DNA of 64,000 nucleotides from Dipteronia dyeriana (taxonomy: Eukaryota > Streptophyta > Magnoliopsida > Sapindales > Sapindaceae). Under the pieces are notes generated by a model. It saw nothing but the letters and a program-made list of their open reading frames with translations, was not told the DNA's origin and did no database searches. Below, piece by piece: positions 1 to 11,106 of this stretch (within the stretch, counting starts at the first letter, position 1; every line of letters starts with the position of its first letter). The stretch is from contig CM065297.1 of the NCBI GenBank assembly GCA_032871835.1, positions 24,809,598 to 24,873,597 of the forward strand, in the 5' to 3' direction. The translations under genes and the position numbers were made by a program.

Positions 1-576
1 ATTTCTAATTATTATGCCGCACCTGCCCACCCTTAAATGAACGGGCAAGGCAAAGCGGTGAATAAAGTCATCAAACACACACTCAAAGTGAAGCTGGATG
101 CTAAAAAGGGTAGTTGGGCAGAAAAGCTTCCTGAAGTATTATGGGCTTACCGAACAACGGTAAGGACCCCTACTTGGGAAACATCGTTTTTGTTGGCATT
201 CGAAACAGAGGCCGTCATCCCGGTAGAAACATCACACATATCACCCATAGTCAGTTTATATGATGAAAATCATAATGTCGATATATTGTTACAGGGCTTA
301 GTTGAATTAGAAGAAAAAAGGGAGAAATCCCAAGTGCGACATGCGACATATCAACAAAGAGTGGCTAGGCATTACAACTAGCATGTCCGGGTTATGAAGT
401 TTCAAAAGAGAGACCTGGCTATCAGAAGAGTATCGTTGAACACAAAATATAAAACCACAAGTTCCTTAGTTGAAAATGGGAAGGCCCATACAAAATCAAA
501 GGAATGGTCGGGCACGAAGCATACTGGATCGCCCAACCAGGGGCGATGGGTCTTACCCCGACCATACAATGCATAA
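1..576 (+). pseudogene. Ty3-gypsy (Tat-like) integrase C-terminal remnant, element Z
   Basis: The end of a gypsy polyprotein enters from the left edge. The reading starts at a degraded integrase core (MNGQGKAVNKVIKHTLK corresponds to the usual HPQTNGQVE..NKTIK segment with the catalytic Glu). It continues through WAYRTT..TPTWETSF and the EAVIPVE motif, and ends in the post-core domain (DLAIRRVSLNT ... RVLPRPYNA, stop at 574-576). A TAG at 379-381 interrupts the frame, so the gene is dead. The organisation matches plant Tat-lineage integrases and resembles, but is not identical to, the integrase tail of element B. Everything upstream lies outside the window. Confidence 0.85.
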
Positions 577-692
577 TACCTAAAGATCTTTTATCACTGA
601 AGTCCCTTAGTTTAGGATTTATTTTTTTTTAGTCAGTTTATACTTTCAGTAGTTATTTGTTTCTTGGAAATTCTTTGAAATATTTCCATGTT
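577..692 (+). other. 3' UTR of element Z, part 1
   Basis: Non-coding, T-rich stretch between the Z pol stop and the insertion point of element A. It resumes after A at 9857. No further feature is visible. Confidence 0.6.
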
Positions 693-697
693 ATTAG
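693..697. repeat. Target-site duplication (left) of element A, ATTAG
   Basis: ATTAG immediately precedes the TG of the left LTR and is repeated exactly at 9852-9856 after the CA of the right LTR. Five bases is the normal duplication for LTR retrotransposons, so both outer ends of A are original. Confidence 0.9.
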
Positions 698-1886
698 TGT
701 TAACTGAAAATTCGCTCATGGTGAGGAATTATAACTAACACCCTCAAGACCACTACCACGGAAGTGGTGGTCGGGGTTGGTACCTTTGATACCTAACCTG
801 TTTAGATAGGAATGAATATTTGAAAGACAACAATGAATGAGCACTTTATTATTGATCATTCATGGTATACAGAAATCTCTCATATACACTCATCATCTTT
901 CTAGGACAAAAGAAGGTGGTCACTTTGTGCTTGTCGAATAGTAGATATGATGATGGTCGTGTTCTGATCACATAATTTAGGCCCTACGTAATTCTCTCTC
1001 TTTTTTACTCTGTTTTTTGCCTCTATCTGTTTCGTCTCTGCTTGGCCTTATTTATATCCGGTCCAAGTAGGTTTAAACTTATAAATATCCCGACACGATC
1101 ATATGAACATGTTCCCCCCTTATTGGGTGGGATTTGCTATTTGAAAGTCGTTGACTTCGAGTAAATAACGGACTCAATATTATTGTTGGTGGAGATAAGT
1201 TTGTTTCCTCTTTGGAAACAAACTCTTGTCTTACACGTATACAGAATTTAATGTTTGTTATAACGTGGATATGTTCTTGTATGTATTCATGGTGTGATTC
1301 TTCATGGAGGTTATCGAGTTAGTTGCTCGTTGTTTTGTAGAGCGAGGTAGATCTACGCTTAGGTTCTGTCCTTATAAGCTTGGTATGGATGCCCCTATAG
1401 ACATTCCTATGAGGTAGCACGGGTCTGATTCGCTTAGAGGTCCTCTTTCTCCTCATATCGTGGAGGGGACAATGGGCTACTGGAGAGGTTGGTGGATTTC
1501 CAGTTTTAGGCTACGAGTTAAGCTCGACCTCTGGGAACCTTAACCTGGTGAGAGCTTGCTTTGCTTGTCAGGCATCACTTCGAGTGTTTCTTGAGCTTAG
1601 CGATCTTTTCTTGGTTTCACGGGGTGGTTTTGGTGTCTGGCCATAGGAATCGAGGTTCCCGGTTATGTGGCCCGAGAATCCCAGATTCCAGTGTTCGCCT
1701 GAGGACTTGACCTGGTCAAGCCTAGCTTCATACCTGATAGTTCTGAAGCCCGGTGATCCTTCCATGCTTCTATGGGGTAGTTTTATGGTCCGCCCGGGGT
1801 CTCATGAATGTCGACTTTGGGCTTTGATTAAGGCTAGGAGAGTGGAAAATTTCTCTTTGACCCCTAGCCAAATTTCACTATTAACA
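698..1886 (-). repeat. 3' LTR of element A
   Basis: Begins TGTTAACTG and ends CTATTAACA on the plus strand. It matches 8661-9851 throughout and, in reverse complement, the LTRs of element B (13075-14377 and 43820-45112). A minus-strand TATA box (TATAAATA) lies at 1049-1056 and is conserved in all four family LTRs. Confidence 0.9.
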
Positions 1887-1898
1887 GAAGTCCCCTCT
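1887..1898 (-). other. Polypurine tract of element A
   Basis: On the minus strand AGAGGGGACTTC abuts the 3' LTR. The identical sequence precedes the 3' LTR of element B at 43808-43819. This is the expected plus-strand primer site. Confidence 0.75.
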
Positions 1899-2136
1899 GA
1901 CTTGAACACCGGATGTAGAGTTGGGGTTGGAGTCTGATTCCCTATTTAATTGGGAAATTTTCCGTTACGAGAAAATTACTAGAAATCTCGAATGAAATCT
2001 TCTTATTAACTGCTCAAGTACCGTGTTAATCTTGGATTGGTGTGCTCCTCGAAGTAAATCGGCTGTGTTACGGCCCTATCTATGGCTCGAGACGATCTTC
2101 CCGAGGATATCGCCACCGACATTACAACTCTAACCT

Positions 2137-2145
2137 CTATTTATC
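2137..2145 (+). promoter_or_regulatory. TATA-like box of the antisense gene in element A
   Basis: CCTCTATTTATCC lies about 130 bases upstream of the ATG at 2271 and is followed by a pyrimidine-rich leader. Element B has CCTCTATTTAATCC at the matching place (43571-43580, minus strand), about 127 bases before its ATG. Conservation of motif and spacing in two elements supports a real promoter; activity is inferred. Confidence 0.5.
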
Positions 2146-3264
2146 CCTAAACCCACTGCCGCTTTCTCACGCATTCCTTTAATTTCAAACTTCCCGACTT
2201 CCTCTCTCTCACTATCTTTTCTAACTACATCATTGTCTTTTATCTATCTTTATGCTCTTCTCATTCATCTATGTCAAACTTTCTGATAACATTGAAGCCC
2301 TGGTCAAGGGTACTGGCGGCTCTAATTTGGTTCCTCAGAAACGGGTGCGAGGAATCTCGAGCTACAAGGACTCTTCCCCGGTCCGTCAGCGCTGTCGCTC
2401 TAGTAGGAATGTCTCAATCGGTTTCAGCTTTGGCTTCTCGAATCAACCCTCTGAACTTGGTTGATGAAGATTCTGACATAGGAGAGAGGGACAACGTCGC
2501 AATGAGGGGTCAAGTCACGGTAGTCAGTCCTCTTCCGGCGGAGCTTCCGTCGTATGAATTTAGGGTCATTCCCAATTCCACAGTTGATCCAGACTCCCTC
2601 AATCGTATAAGATCCAAGTATGGTATTCCTGACAGCGTTTCCCTCGCCATCCCTTACAGAGACTACAACGTCTTTAACCCTCTCAAGTGAGTCCTTCCAA
2701 TTCATGTGGCAGCCTTCGAGAGTAGGGTCAGGCTTCCCCTCTATCCTACTCTGCGGGGGGCCCATACTTCCCTTCAACTAGCTCCTCTACAGTTGACGAC
2801 CAGCTTCTAAAGGCACCTAATCAGCTTCCTCGTACTATAAAGGGAGCAGTGCAAGCTCAATAAGATAACCAGGGAACCCAGAGTAGAGGATTTGGCTTTC
2901 CTTCTCGAAATCGGGAGTCTGGCCAGGGGTGGGGTCCTCCGAGGTCAATTCTACGCCAAGGCCAAGAATAAGCTTAATTTCATAATCCCTGGAGCTTCAA
3001 GGAAAGACCCAGCCTAGAAGAAAGAGTGGATACTGGTTGGTGATGATTGGGGGAGCTCGATCTTCATAGGTAGGCATGAGTTCACGGTTCCTACACCTTT
3101 CAATGATAAACCAACATGGGATCGGGATTCCTTGCCCGCTGAATCTGAAACAGTGTTGAGGACAATCCTCACTAGGAACTATTTGAACTTGAAGTATCCC
3201 ATCGCTGATCCCTTCGATTCTCGCAGGGTAAATCAATATCTGTAGATCTCCGATGCTACCTCTC

Positions 3265-3356
3265 GTAAGTAAACCCAAGTCATTATGCTTCGTTCTGTTA
3301 GCTGGCTTGCTTCTCACATCTTTTTTTTTTCTTAACGGTTTTTATTGTTGCTCCAG
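3265..3356 (+). other. Intron 1 of the antisense gene (element A)
   Basis: Donor GTAAGT at 3265 and a T-rich tract ending in TTGTTGCTCCAG at 3356 (92 bp). The same acceptor is present in element B, where the donor is mutated to ATAAGT. Confidence 0.65.
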
Positions 3357-3877
3357 CTTTTCGTGAAGCCTAACAGGCTCGGACCCCTCCTCCTCCTGCT
3401 AGATTGTTCCGGGGGGTCTGCTCGATTACCTCGGAGAAAGGGGGACTTACTACTCCAGCTGCTGCTTCACCTGCTCTAGCTCTATCTCTATCTCCTACCC
3501 AAGCTAGGTCCAGGATGGTTATTCTTAAGTCATGGGCTTCCAAGGCACTAACCAAAGAAGGTCCTGCTTCCCAGGCTGCTAATACAACCACCTCCACCTC
3601 TTCATCAGTGACCCCCACTGCAGCTACTGCTTCTCCATTCGTATTACCCACTTCTTCAGCTAATCCATCTGCATCCCAAGCAGTTCAGGCTCTAAGGGAT
3701 CCCTAGGCGGGTGTTCCTGAGATTCCCCCTTCTCGCCCCTACCATCAGTCGGGCTTGGTTTGTTAGGATGAGGTTTTGAAGCAGTTTGTTACGTTTTGCC
3801 AGGGTGGCAGGCTCTCTAGGATGGCTTCCATGAACGTGGATATTCTGGTTACCAAGGGGTCTGCCCTCCTGGCCGAA

Positions 3878-3947
3878 GTAGTCATCACCTTTATTTTCTC
3901 ATGTAATAACTTGACTTATCATTTCCTAACACGAATTTCCTTTGCAG
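3878..3947 (+). other. Intron 2 of the antisense gene (element A)
   Basis: Donor GTAGTC after the ALLAE codons, acceptor TTTGCAG before the TLKFQVAMGHQ codons, 70 bp. Element B has an intron of exactly 70 bp at the same place (41844-41775, minus strand). Splicing is needed to join the two conserved peptide segments. Confidence 0.65.
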
Positions 3948-4792
3948 ACCTTGAAATTTCAAGTAGCTATGGGACACCAGATAGCTTTCCTCTCGATCGG
4001 GCAGCTAGGGCTGAAGCTGACGCTGAGCGGGCCATGTGATTGTTGGTACGGGCTCAAGCCCTGGTCAAGGAGATGACTTCTAGCCAGAAAAGTATGAAAG
4101 CACAACTGGTCGAGCTTCAGTGTGACAATGAAAGGTTGATCTCGGCGTCGAACCAGTCAGCGGGATGATTGGAAGGAGGAAGCGAAGGCACTGGATGTTG
4201 AGAACCAAAATCTTCAGTCCCAGGTTGCCAAGCTTCAGGCCGAAGTAAAAGCCTCTTTTAGCGAGGGGTATTTCTATGCCTCCTTCTAGGTTGTAGAAAC
4301 CGTCCCCCTCCTATTTGAACTCTCCAGTATCGCTGGCTGGGATACAGAAGAAATCATGTCCCAGGCTGCAGAGATGTCTCACCCCTACCAATGACGAAGC
4401 AGGGTCTTTCTACTGGAGACAGAGCTGAGAAGCATTCTTAAATACCAGATCTGCCTCCTCTTGTCCCAACCTTCCCAGCGTCAGATCCAGAAGAATATTT
4501 GAGGGGGGTTCAACCCATGGAGCCAGAAGGAGGCTCTACCGAGGTCTGAAGTCCCTCTTAGATGCCTTCAAGGAATGAGCCAGCAGTATGAGAGATTATT
4601 CCAGAGTCATTGGCCAACCTTCTTGATGCAGCCATGCCTCCTGAGGTCATGGCGGTGGTCAATGAGGTCTTGGATGAGAACCCTGTTGAGCAACAGGAAA
4701 TCGATGGGCATCCTCAAGAAGAGGTGGCAGAGGCGGCAATCCAGGATGAGCGATCACCAGAAAGAGGAGCAGAGGGTGAGGTTCATCCGTAA

Positions 4793-5070
4793 GGAGAGAA
4801 AACATGAGGAAATCAGGATTTTGCAGAAGTTTGAATCCATCTTCTTGTAGCTTGTTCTGAATGCCCAGAAAGGGGGGTGGGCATCCCATCCTTACTCATG
4901 CTTGATCACCATTATCAAAAATTTTGTAGGTCGGAACCAGGGTTTAGGCTCCCTGCTCGATTGTTTTAGCCTTACCGGGGGATAGGCTCCCCATTTCATT
5001 AATGGAATTTAACTTTAGATCTGGTTCGAATTTTGATTAGCATGTACTTGCTATGAAGAATGGGAGATAC
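4793..5070. other. Convergent 3' region of element A and internal deletion junction
   Basis: Holds the 3' UTR shared with element B (a conserved GGGATGCCCACCCCCCTTT segment) between the convergent ends of the antisense gene and pol. Near 5053 RT sequence changes abruptly to 3' UTR sequence. In B the corresponding RT position is followed by RNase H and integrase, so about 2.5 kb is missing here. Confidence 0.7.
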
Positions 5071-5994
5071 TTATCGGTAGACTGAGAAATGAACCTGTTG
5101 AGAGCTGCCATATGCCCGGTCAAGACTTGAACCTGTTAGGTCCAGGATAGCCTGAGTCTTTTCCGAGTTAGCTTCTATGCCTCTCTTATAGACCATGAAG
5201 CCTAGAAACTTCTCCGCAGTCATCCCAAAAGCACATTCGGAGGGGTTCAATCTCATCTGGATCTCCCTTAGGATCATGAAGGTCCTGTGAAGGTCGTCAA
5301 GATGGCTGTCAAAGGTTGATGACTTAATGATCATGTCGTCGATGTACACCTCCATTGATCTTTCAATTTCTGGCTTGAACAACCGATTGACTAACCGTTG
5401 GTATGTAGCTCCTGCGTTCTTAAGTCTGAAAGGCATCACCTTATAGCAATACAGACCTCGTCCAGTGGTGAAACTGGTGTGTTCTTTATCGGTGGGGTGC
5501 ATCATAATTTGATTGTATCATGAAAATGCATCCATGAAGCTCATGAGCTTATTTCTGGAGGTGGAATCAACTAAGTGATTAATTTTTGGTAGAGGGAAAC
5601 TGTCTTTCGGGCATGCCCGGTTGAGGTCAGTATAATCGACACACATTCGCCACTTTCCATTTGCCTTTACGACTATAACTATAATGGCAATCCATTCAAT
5701 ATAGCGTGCATCTATGATGAAGCTTGCTTGGGTCAATTTGTCCACTTCTTCCTGAACCGTAGTATTTCTTTCAGTGTTGAAGTGACACCTTTTTTGTTTG
5801 ATGGGCTTGAAAGTTGGATCCATTGTCAATTGGTGAGTAGCCAAAGTCACCGGGATCACAGGCATCTTATCGTGACTCCAAGCGAAGATGTCGTTGAATT
5901 CTTTAAGGAACCCGATCAAACCCTCATTCACTCTCTGCTCAAGGCTGGCTCCGATTTTGACGACCTTCGAGGGATTGCCCATTCGGATAGGCAT
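5071..5994 (-). pseudogene. pol: Reverse transcriptase of element A
   Basis: Tat-type RT. Visible motifs on the minus strand: EVDKLTQASFI, WRMCVDYTDLNRACPKDSFPLP, a YNQIMMHP block, YKVMPFRLKNAGATYQRLVN, and the catalytic VYIDDMIIKS. One in-frame TGA (5515-5517) replaces a Gly codon before YNQI; otherwise the frame is open for about 300 codons, making this the best-kept domain of A. The thumb ends in FSVYR just before the deletion junction, so RNase H and integrase do not follow. The YxDD core is intact, unlike in element B. Confidence 0.88.
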
Positions 5995-6372
5995 CTCTTA
6001 TAACTTATCCACTGGATTTCCGCTGGCCCATTCCCTTATCTTCTTCTTCTTGTCTGGCACTATAGGGTCATCCTTGGGATGATTTATGGGTCCTACATCT
6101 TCTATGGTCAATAAATGTGTTGCCCCATCTTGGATGGTTGTGACCTAGGCAAGTTGTTTTGCTAGAGCTGTCGGGCTGGAAGACACTGCATAACATCTCC
6201 TAACTGCTTGTTGGTCACTCAGAACTTCCCCTACCTTGTCTCCTACTGGGAAATTCAGGACGTTATGGTAGATGGATAGGACCCCTTTCAAGGATGATTA
6301 AAACGGCCTTCCAAATATAGCATTGTAGGCCGATGGGGTATCCACCGCTACGAAGTCTGTCATGATATTCTG

Positions 6373-6615
6373 CTAGAGAGGTGTGGCTCCAATGATTACT
6401 GGTAGGATTTTTGACCCCACGGGTATGATTGAGTCCCCAGTGAACCCATACAGTGGGGTAGTGCAACTATTGTAACTCCACTGTTTCAAGTTCAGCTTTT
6501 CAAGGGTGTCTTTAAATAGGACGTCGACGCTGCTGCCTGTGTTGACGAGCACACGGTGAACCATGGAGATGGCAATCTGTATCGTGATCACCATGGGGTT
6601 ATCATGAGGTTGCAC
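6373..6615 (-). pseudogene. pol: Aspartic protease of element A, active site altered
   Basis: Encodes MVHRVLVNTGSSVDVLFKD, the retropepsin active-site region. The canonical catalytic Asp (DTGSS) is Asn here (AAC on the minus strand, 6541-6543), while element B keeps GAC. The change is a G-to-A transition and would abolish protease activity. Downstream sequence to about 6250 continues as protease tail and linker (FVVVDTPSAYNA-like, out of frame). Confidence 0.8.
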
Positions 6616-6657
6616 GGTGTTGTAGACATTCGCTTTGGTGAAAATGATCTGTGACGA

Positions 6658-8438
6658 CTATGAGGGGTTGGTCGGGCTCTGGTTGACTTCGAAGATACCC
6701 CGCTCTTCGTCCATACGAGGGACTTTCCTTTCGTGGTTTTTCCTGGAATTATAGAAGGTACCAACCAGAGTTGGCCCTCCGCTGAAGATATGTATTATCT
6801 GGATTTGTTGCATCATATCCGCATTCTCCCTCTTTCTTTTCTCAACATGCTCGCAGATCTCGGCTTGCACTTCCCTTTTGGTCTGAATGTTATCCCTGAT
6901 TTGTTGTAAGAATTCTACCAAACATCCTCCCCTTATCAAAGCCTCGATATGATTTCACAGGTTATAGCACTCTGAGGTGTTGTGACCCACGTCTTCGTGA
7001 AAATCGCATTACTTATAACGATTCCTCTTATCGATACTGCTTTCATGGGTGCAGGATTCTTTAGCAACCCCTTGTCCTTGATGGCGAGATAGATTGTTTC
7101 ACGGGATACATTTAATGGAGTGTAACGATCATATCCTCTCTCATCTCGAGCTATTATGCCCACTGTCCTGGGAGGGGGTGAAGCCCTTGGAATAGTTCAT
7201 TTTGCTGGATGTCTTTTCGACCTGGGTTGAGAAATGGGAAACGATACATCGACATATTGGGGGGGTTTGTTCTGGCTTTTCAGAGCTTGCTAGGGTTTGG
7301 GAGCTTCCTTCTTCTGTCGCTGTACGGCTCTCATATCGTCGTTTCCATATTGACCATGAGTTGCCCGTCGACTTCAATTTGCTCTAGCGCCGGATCATAG
7401 GCTTCTTGGTAGGTCTCTGAAGATCTTTTGGCAAAAAACCAGAAAAGTTTACCTGCTCACAAGTTCCTTCTAAAGTTGGCGAGGGTTTCATTCTCGGTGA
7501 AGACCCCTATCTGGATGACCTCCTTATGGAAACACTCGATAAAAGCCCGAAGGATTTTCCCTCTCTCCTGGATCACGTATTGTAGATGGATTGGATCCTT
7601 TAATCTGGGCCTAACTCCCTAGAATTGCGAGAAGAAATCAGTTGATAATTTTCTAAACCAGGTCTTAGCATGATCCGTCAACGTAGTTGGGAACATTCGA
7701 AACTTAGCGGCCCTGGTCATTTACTGGACCTTCATCTGTTTAATGAAGCTCTCCAAATGGCTCAAGGGATCCTCAGTCCCGGAATCTGTCAGTCGGCATT
7801 TTAAATTTTGGCAGGTGCTCCTCCTACAGGATCCTTCTGGAGAAGGGAGTGTTCATCTCACTTAGAGGGTCCTTCTTGTCCTCCTTGTACTTCCCCTTCC
7901 TTATCTGTTGGACCTCTTTCTGAAGCTCTACCAACTGGTCTCTAAGGCGCTTGCTCTCGAGTTTCCTTGAGTTGATCTCGGTCTCCTCACTATGAGACCC
8001 CTCTGACGAGCTAGCGACCTTTACTCGAATTCCTTCTTCAAAGGGAGTCTGCTTGGGAGCTTTGCTGGCTTTCGACCTCCCTAGCTCGGGCTCCTCTCCT
8101 TGAAGTCATTGGGTGAAGAAACTCTCGTCGCTCTCGGGGAGAGCGTCCGTCACGGACTTGACTTGCCTGGGTTGGTAACACGTCAACGCTTCGGAAATGG
8201 AGGGCAAGGGCCCTAACCTATCCTGAATCGAGGGTTGGAGTCCCTTTCTATTACCAGCTGGCTCTGGAGAGAAAGGTTCCAGGTGATCAAAGGTCGGTTG
8301 CCTAGTCCCGAGCCTGCTTGGTTCCCTTCTATTGTAAAGGTTTGCTTGCTAGATAGTAACACCCTCAGCGAGCAACCGTAGGCGGAAGTTTTCTGTAAAG
8401 GCCGCCGCTTGTTGGTCAAGTGTGATCTTGCTTCCCAT
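6658..8438 (-). pseudogene. gag: gag of element A
   Basis: Starts at the ATG at 8438 (MGSKITLDQQAAAFTENF). It contains a retrotransposon gag core around 7870-7440 (segments such as DPLSHLESFI, KTWFRKL, TENETLANF) and the Tat gag tail RDERGYDRYTPLNVSRETIYLAI. After a frameshift come the C/H-rich element and HIEALIRGGCLVEFLQQIRDN. Many stops and frame changes are present (for example a TAG about 29 codons in). Role in the parent element: capsid and nucleocapsid. Confidence 0.75.
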
Positions 8439-8639
8439 TGTGGATCCAAAGCCCGCACAGTGGCTGGATGGTCTGGGACTGGCTATAGAGCCAGAATTTT
8501 CTTTCTTTCTTCTGGACCTTTCGTGTCGATGTAACGGAAAGTTAACCCGATGCGCATGGCTGTCCTTAAGAGGAGCGAAGCCTCATGCCTACTGCAAAAC
8601 AAAAAACTTACGAATATAAAACTGGTGGTGTGGGAATTT

Positions 8640-8660
8640 CCCACTTACGGCGCTAGAAAG
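8640..8660 (-). other. Primer binding site region of element A
   Basis: On the minus strand, CTTTCTAGCGCCGTAAGTGG directly follows the 5' LTR. Element B has CATTCTGGCCCCGTCTGTAG at the same place, suggesting an ancestral TCTGGCGCCGTCTGTGG site of the kind seen in Tat elements. The tRNA was not determined. Confidence 0.55.
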
Positions 8661-9851
8661 TGTTAACCGAAAATTCACTCAGGGTGAGGAATTACAGCTA
8701 ACACCCTCAAGACCACTACCACGGAGGTGGTGGTCAGGGTTGGTACCTTTGATACCTAACCTGTTTAGATAGGAATGAATATTTGAAAGACAACGACGAA
8801 TGAGAACTTTATTATTGATCACTCATGGTATACAGAAATCTCTCACATACACTCATCTTCTTTCTAGGACAAAAGAATGTGGTAACTTTGTGCTTGTCGA
8901 ATAGTAGATATGACGATGGTCGTGTTCTGATCACAGAATTTAGGCCCTACGTAATTCTCTCTCCTTTTTGCTCTGTTTTTTTGCCTCTATCTGTTTCGTC
9001 TCTGCTTGGCCTTATTTATATCCGGTCCAAGTAGGTTTAAACTTATAAATATCCTGCCAGGATCCTATGAACCTGTTCCCCCCTTATCGGGCGGGATTCG
9101 CTATTTGAAAGTCGTTGACTTTGAGTAAATAACATACTCAAGATTATTGTTGGTGAAGATAAGTTCGTTTCCTATTTGGAAAAAAACTCTTGTCTTACAC
9201 GTATGCAGAATTTAATGTTCATTATAATAGGGATATGATCTTGTATGTATTCATGGCGTGATTCTCCATGAAAGTCATCGAGTTATCTGCTTGTTGTTTC
9301 GTAGAGCGAGGTAGATCTACGCTTAGGTTCTGTCCTTAGAAGCTTGGGATGGACGCCCCTATAGACATTCCTAGGAGGCAGCATGGGTCTGATTCGCTTA
9401 GAGGTCCTCTTACTCCTCATATAGTGGAAGAGACAGCGGGTTACTGGAGAGGTTGGTGGGTTTCCAGTTTTAGGCTACGGGTTAAGCTTGACCTCTGGGA
9501 ACCTTAACCTGGTGGGAGCTTCCTTTGCTTGTCAGGCTTCACTTCGAGTGTTTCTTGAGCTCGACGATCCTTCCTTACTTTCTCGGGGTGGTTTTGGAGT
9601 TCGGCCCCAGGAATCGAGTTATCTGGATAGATGGTATCGAGAAGCTCGGATTCCAGTGTTCGCGTGAGGACTTGACCTGGTCGTGCCTAGCTTCATCCCT
9701 GATAGTTTTGAAGCCCAGCTATCCTTCTATGCTTCTGCGGGGTAGTTTTATGGTCCGTCCAGGGTCTCATGAGTGTCGACTTTGGGTTTCGATTCAGGCT
9801 AGGAGAGTGGAAAATTTCTCTTTGACCTTTAACCAAATTTTGCTATTAACA
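8661..9851 (-). repeat. 5' LTR of element A
   Basis: Direct repeat of 698-1886, TGTTAACCG...GCTATTAACA. Minus-strand TATA box (TATAAATA) at 9013-9020. It serves as the promoter LTR because gag-pol reads on the minus strand. Confidence 0.9.
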
Positions 9852-9856
9852 ATTAG
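9852..9856. repeat. Target-site duplication (right) of element A, ATTAG
   Basis: Exact copy of 693-697; see the left duplication. Confidence 0.9.
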
Positions 9857-10456
9857 TTTTGCGGAGTTATGAGTACAAACCCGACACGGGATTCATAGAA
9901 TTATGGACATATGATAATAAGAATATATGAAAAGACTATAAATGGGAAATAGAAATGGCACGCACATGCAATAAAAAGCTCTAGACCATTGATTTGGTAA
10001 ACACCCGAATGGACGGAGAAGCTTAAAGAGCATGCTAGCTGAGCAAGGTAAGCTTAGACCTTAGCCAAAAGGCAAACTGGATACACCAGATTCTGGAAAA
10101 CGGCTCGGGGTGCCACCGAGTATATTCCGGTGAGTTGTGTAGCTGTGTTAGGCAACTCAAAGCTTAACGATTAGGCAAACCCTTGCACATACAAAACTAG
10201 GAGACGTCTTTAGTGACATGTGCAAGGACCCAAACGTATGATCGTGGTGAGCCTCAATGCAATGTTCGGGGTAGCAACCGAGCATGGAATGCAAGTACAA
10301 GTGCACTAGATACTTGTCTTTATTTCAAAATCACTCGGTTAATAATATTAGCCAGTTAATAAGATACTTGGCACTTGAAATTACTGTGGAGTTGAAGTTA
10401 CTCGGGCAATGATATTAGCCAGTTAATAAGATAATTGACGTTTCGAGTTGCGGTAG
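9857..10456 (+). other. 3' UTR of element Z, part 2
   Basis: Non-coding continuation of Z after the A insertion. It contains an imperfect direct repeat of about 65 bp (10330-10440, sharing ATATTAGCCAGTTAATAAGATA). No ORF of note. Confidence 0.55.
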
Positions 10457-11106
10457 TGTTAATAGCCAAATTTGGCAAGGAACCAAAGGAGAATTTTCCA
10501 CTTCCTAGCCTTCATGTGAGGGTCGGGATTCGGGCTTAAGTAATAGGGTATCAAGGTCCCCGAGGTCGAGCTACCACAAGATCCTGTAGGAGTAAGACTA
10601 GGTCGCCGTACCGTCTAAGCATCTCGCACGCATCCAGGCTCACTAAATAAATCCCGACGTGACCGCGTCAAGCTCCCTATACCAGGATAGAAAGCCTAAA
10701 GGTAGGTCGATGTGGGAGGACCTGGGCTCTCCGAGGTCGAGGTATCTCTCGACACTTTCCTGGAGCATGCTACCATCTCTTCTTTCACCAAGAGACCCCC
10801 AGGGTGATAAAATTTTCTTTCAAATGACCTCTAGACTCATCGAGGTACAATCTCAACCTGTCTGAGCAGAAAAGGAAGATGCCCGTAAAGCCTCATCATC
10901 ACCAAAAAGCTCCAACATGATTAGGGCAAGATCCACTATATATGCGCCATGATTAAATCAAGTCTTCAGTAGAAAGAGCAGTACTTGAGTGTACCTCTAC
11001 ACTAGCATCACCTCAGGCAACCTCCATATATTTCCTCGCCAAAGTGACATACGAAACCAGAGTATACCTCCAAACAGTGTAGGAAGAGAGGGTTGACATT
11101 CATGAC

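Larger units (their letters stand above)
2271..4792 (+). pseudogene. Antisense additional ORF (putative gypsy-type transposon protein) in element A, three exons
   Basis: This gene runs opposite to gag-pol, between pol and the 3' LTR. Exon 1 (2271-3264) encodes an acidic N-terminus (NLVDEDSD), then a segment with IPYRDYNVFNP, LPLYPTLRGAH, FLVL.REQCKL, RGQFYAKAKNKLNF and WILVGDDWGSS. These resemble the plant 'putative gypsy type transposon' family (Transposase_28, PF04195); that match is from memory, not from a search. Exon 2 (3357-3877) is a Ser/Thr/Pro-rich linker, exon 3 (3948-4792) a coiled-coil-like region (AQALVKEMTSSQKSMKAQL) ending EGEVHP-stop. Start 2271 is chosen because the element B copy starts MSKISHDSVDSL at the equivalent ATG. 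Frameshifts (soon after the ATG and around 4000) and stops (3243-3245, 3703-3705) make this copy non-functional. Some Tat elements are known to carry extra or antisense ORFs; the function is unknown. Confidence 0.75.
698..9851 (-). mobile_element. Element A: Tat-lineage Ty3-gypsy retrotransposon, non-autonomous, minus strand
   Basis: Two direct LTRs (698-1886 and 8661-9851, about 1190 bp each) bounded by TGTTAA...TTAACA enclose a minus-strand gag, protease and RT and a plus-strand antisense gene. The element is flanked by ATTAG on both sides. RNase H and integrase, present in the related element B, are absent: RT runs directly into the 3' UTR near 5053. Coding frames carry stops and frameshifts. 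Short eye comparisons of the two LTRs give roughly 4-5 differences per 60 bases, so the insertion is not recent. It sits in the 3' UTR of element Z. Confidence 0.9.
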
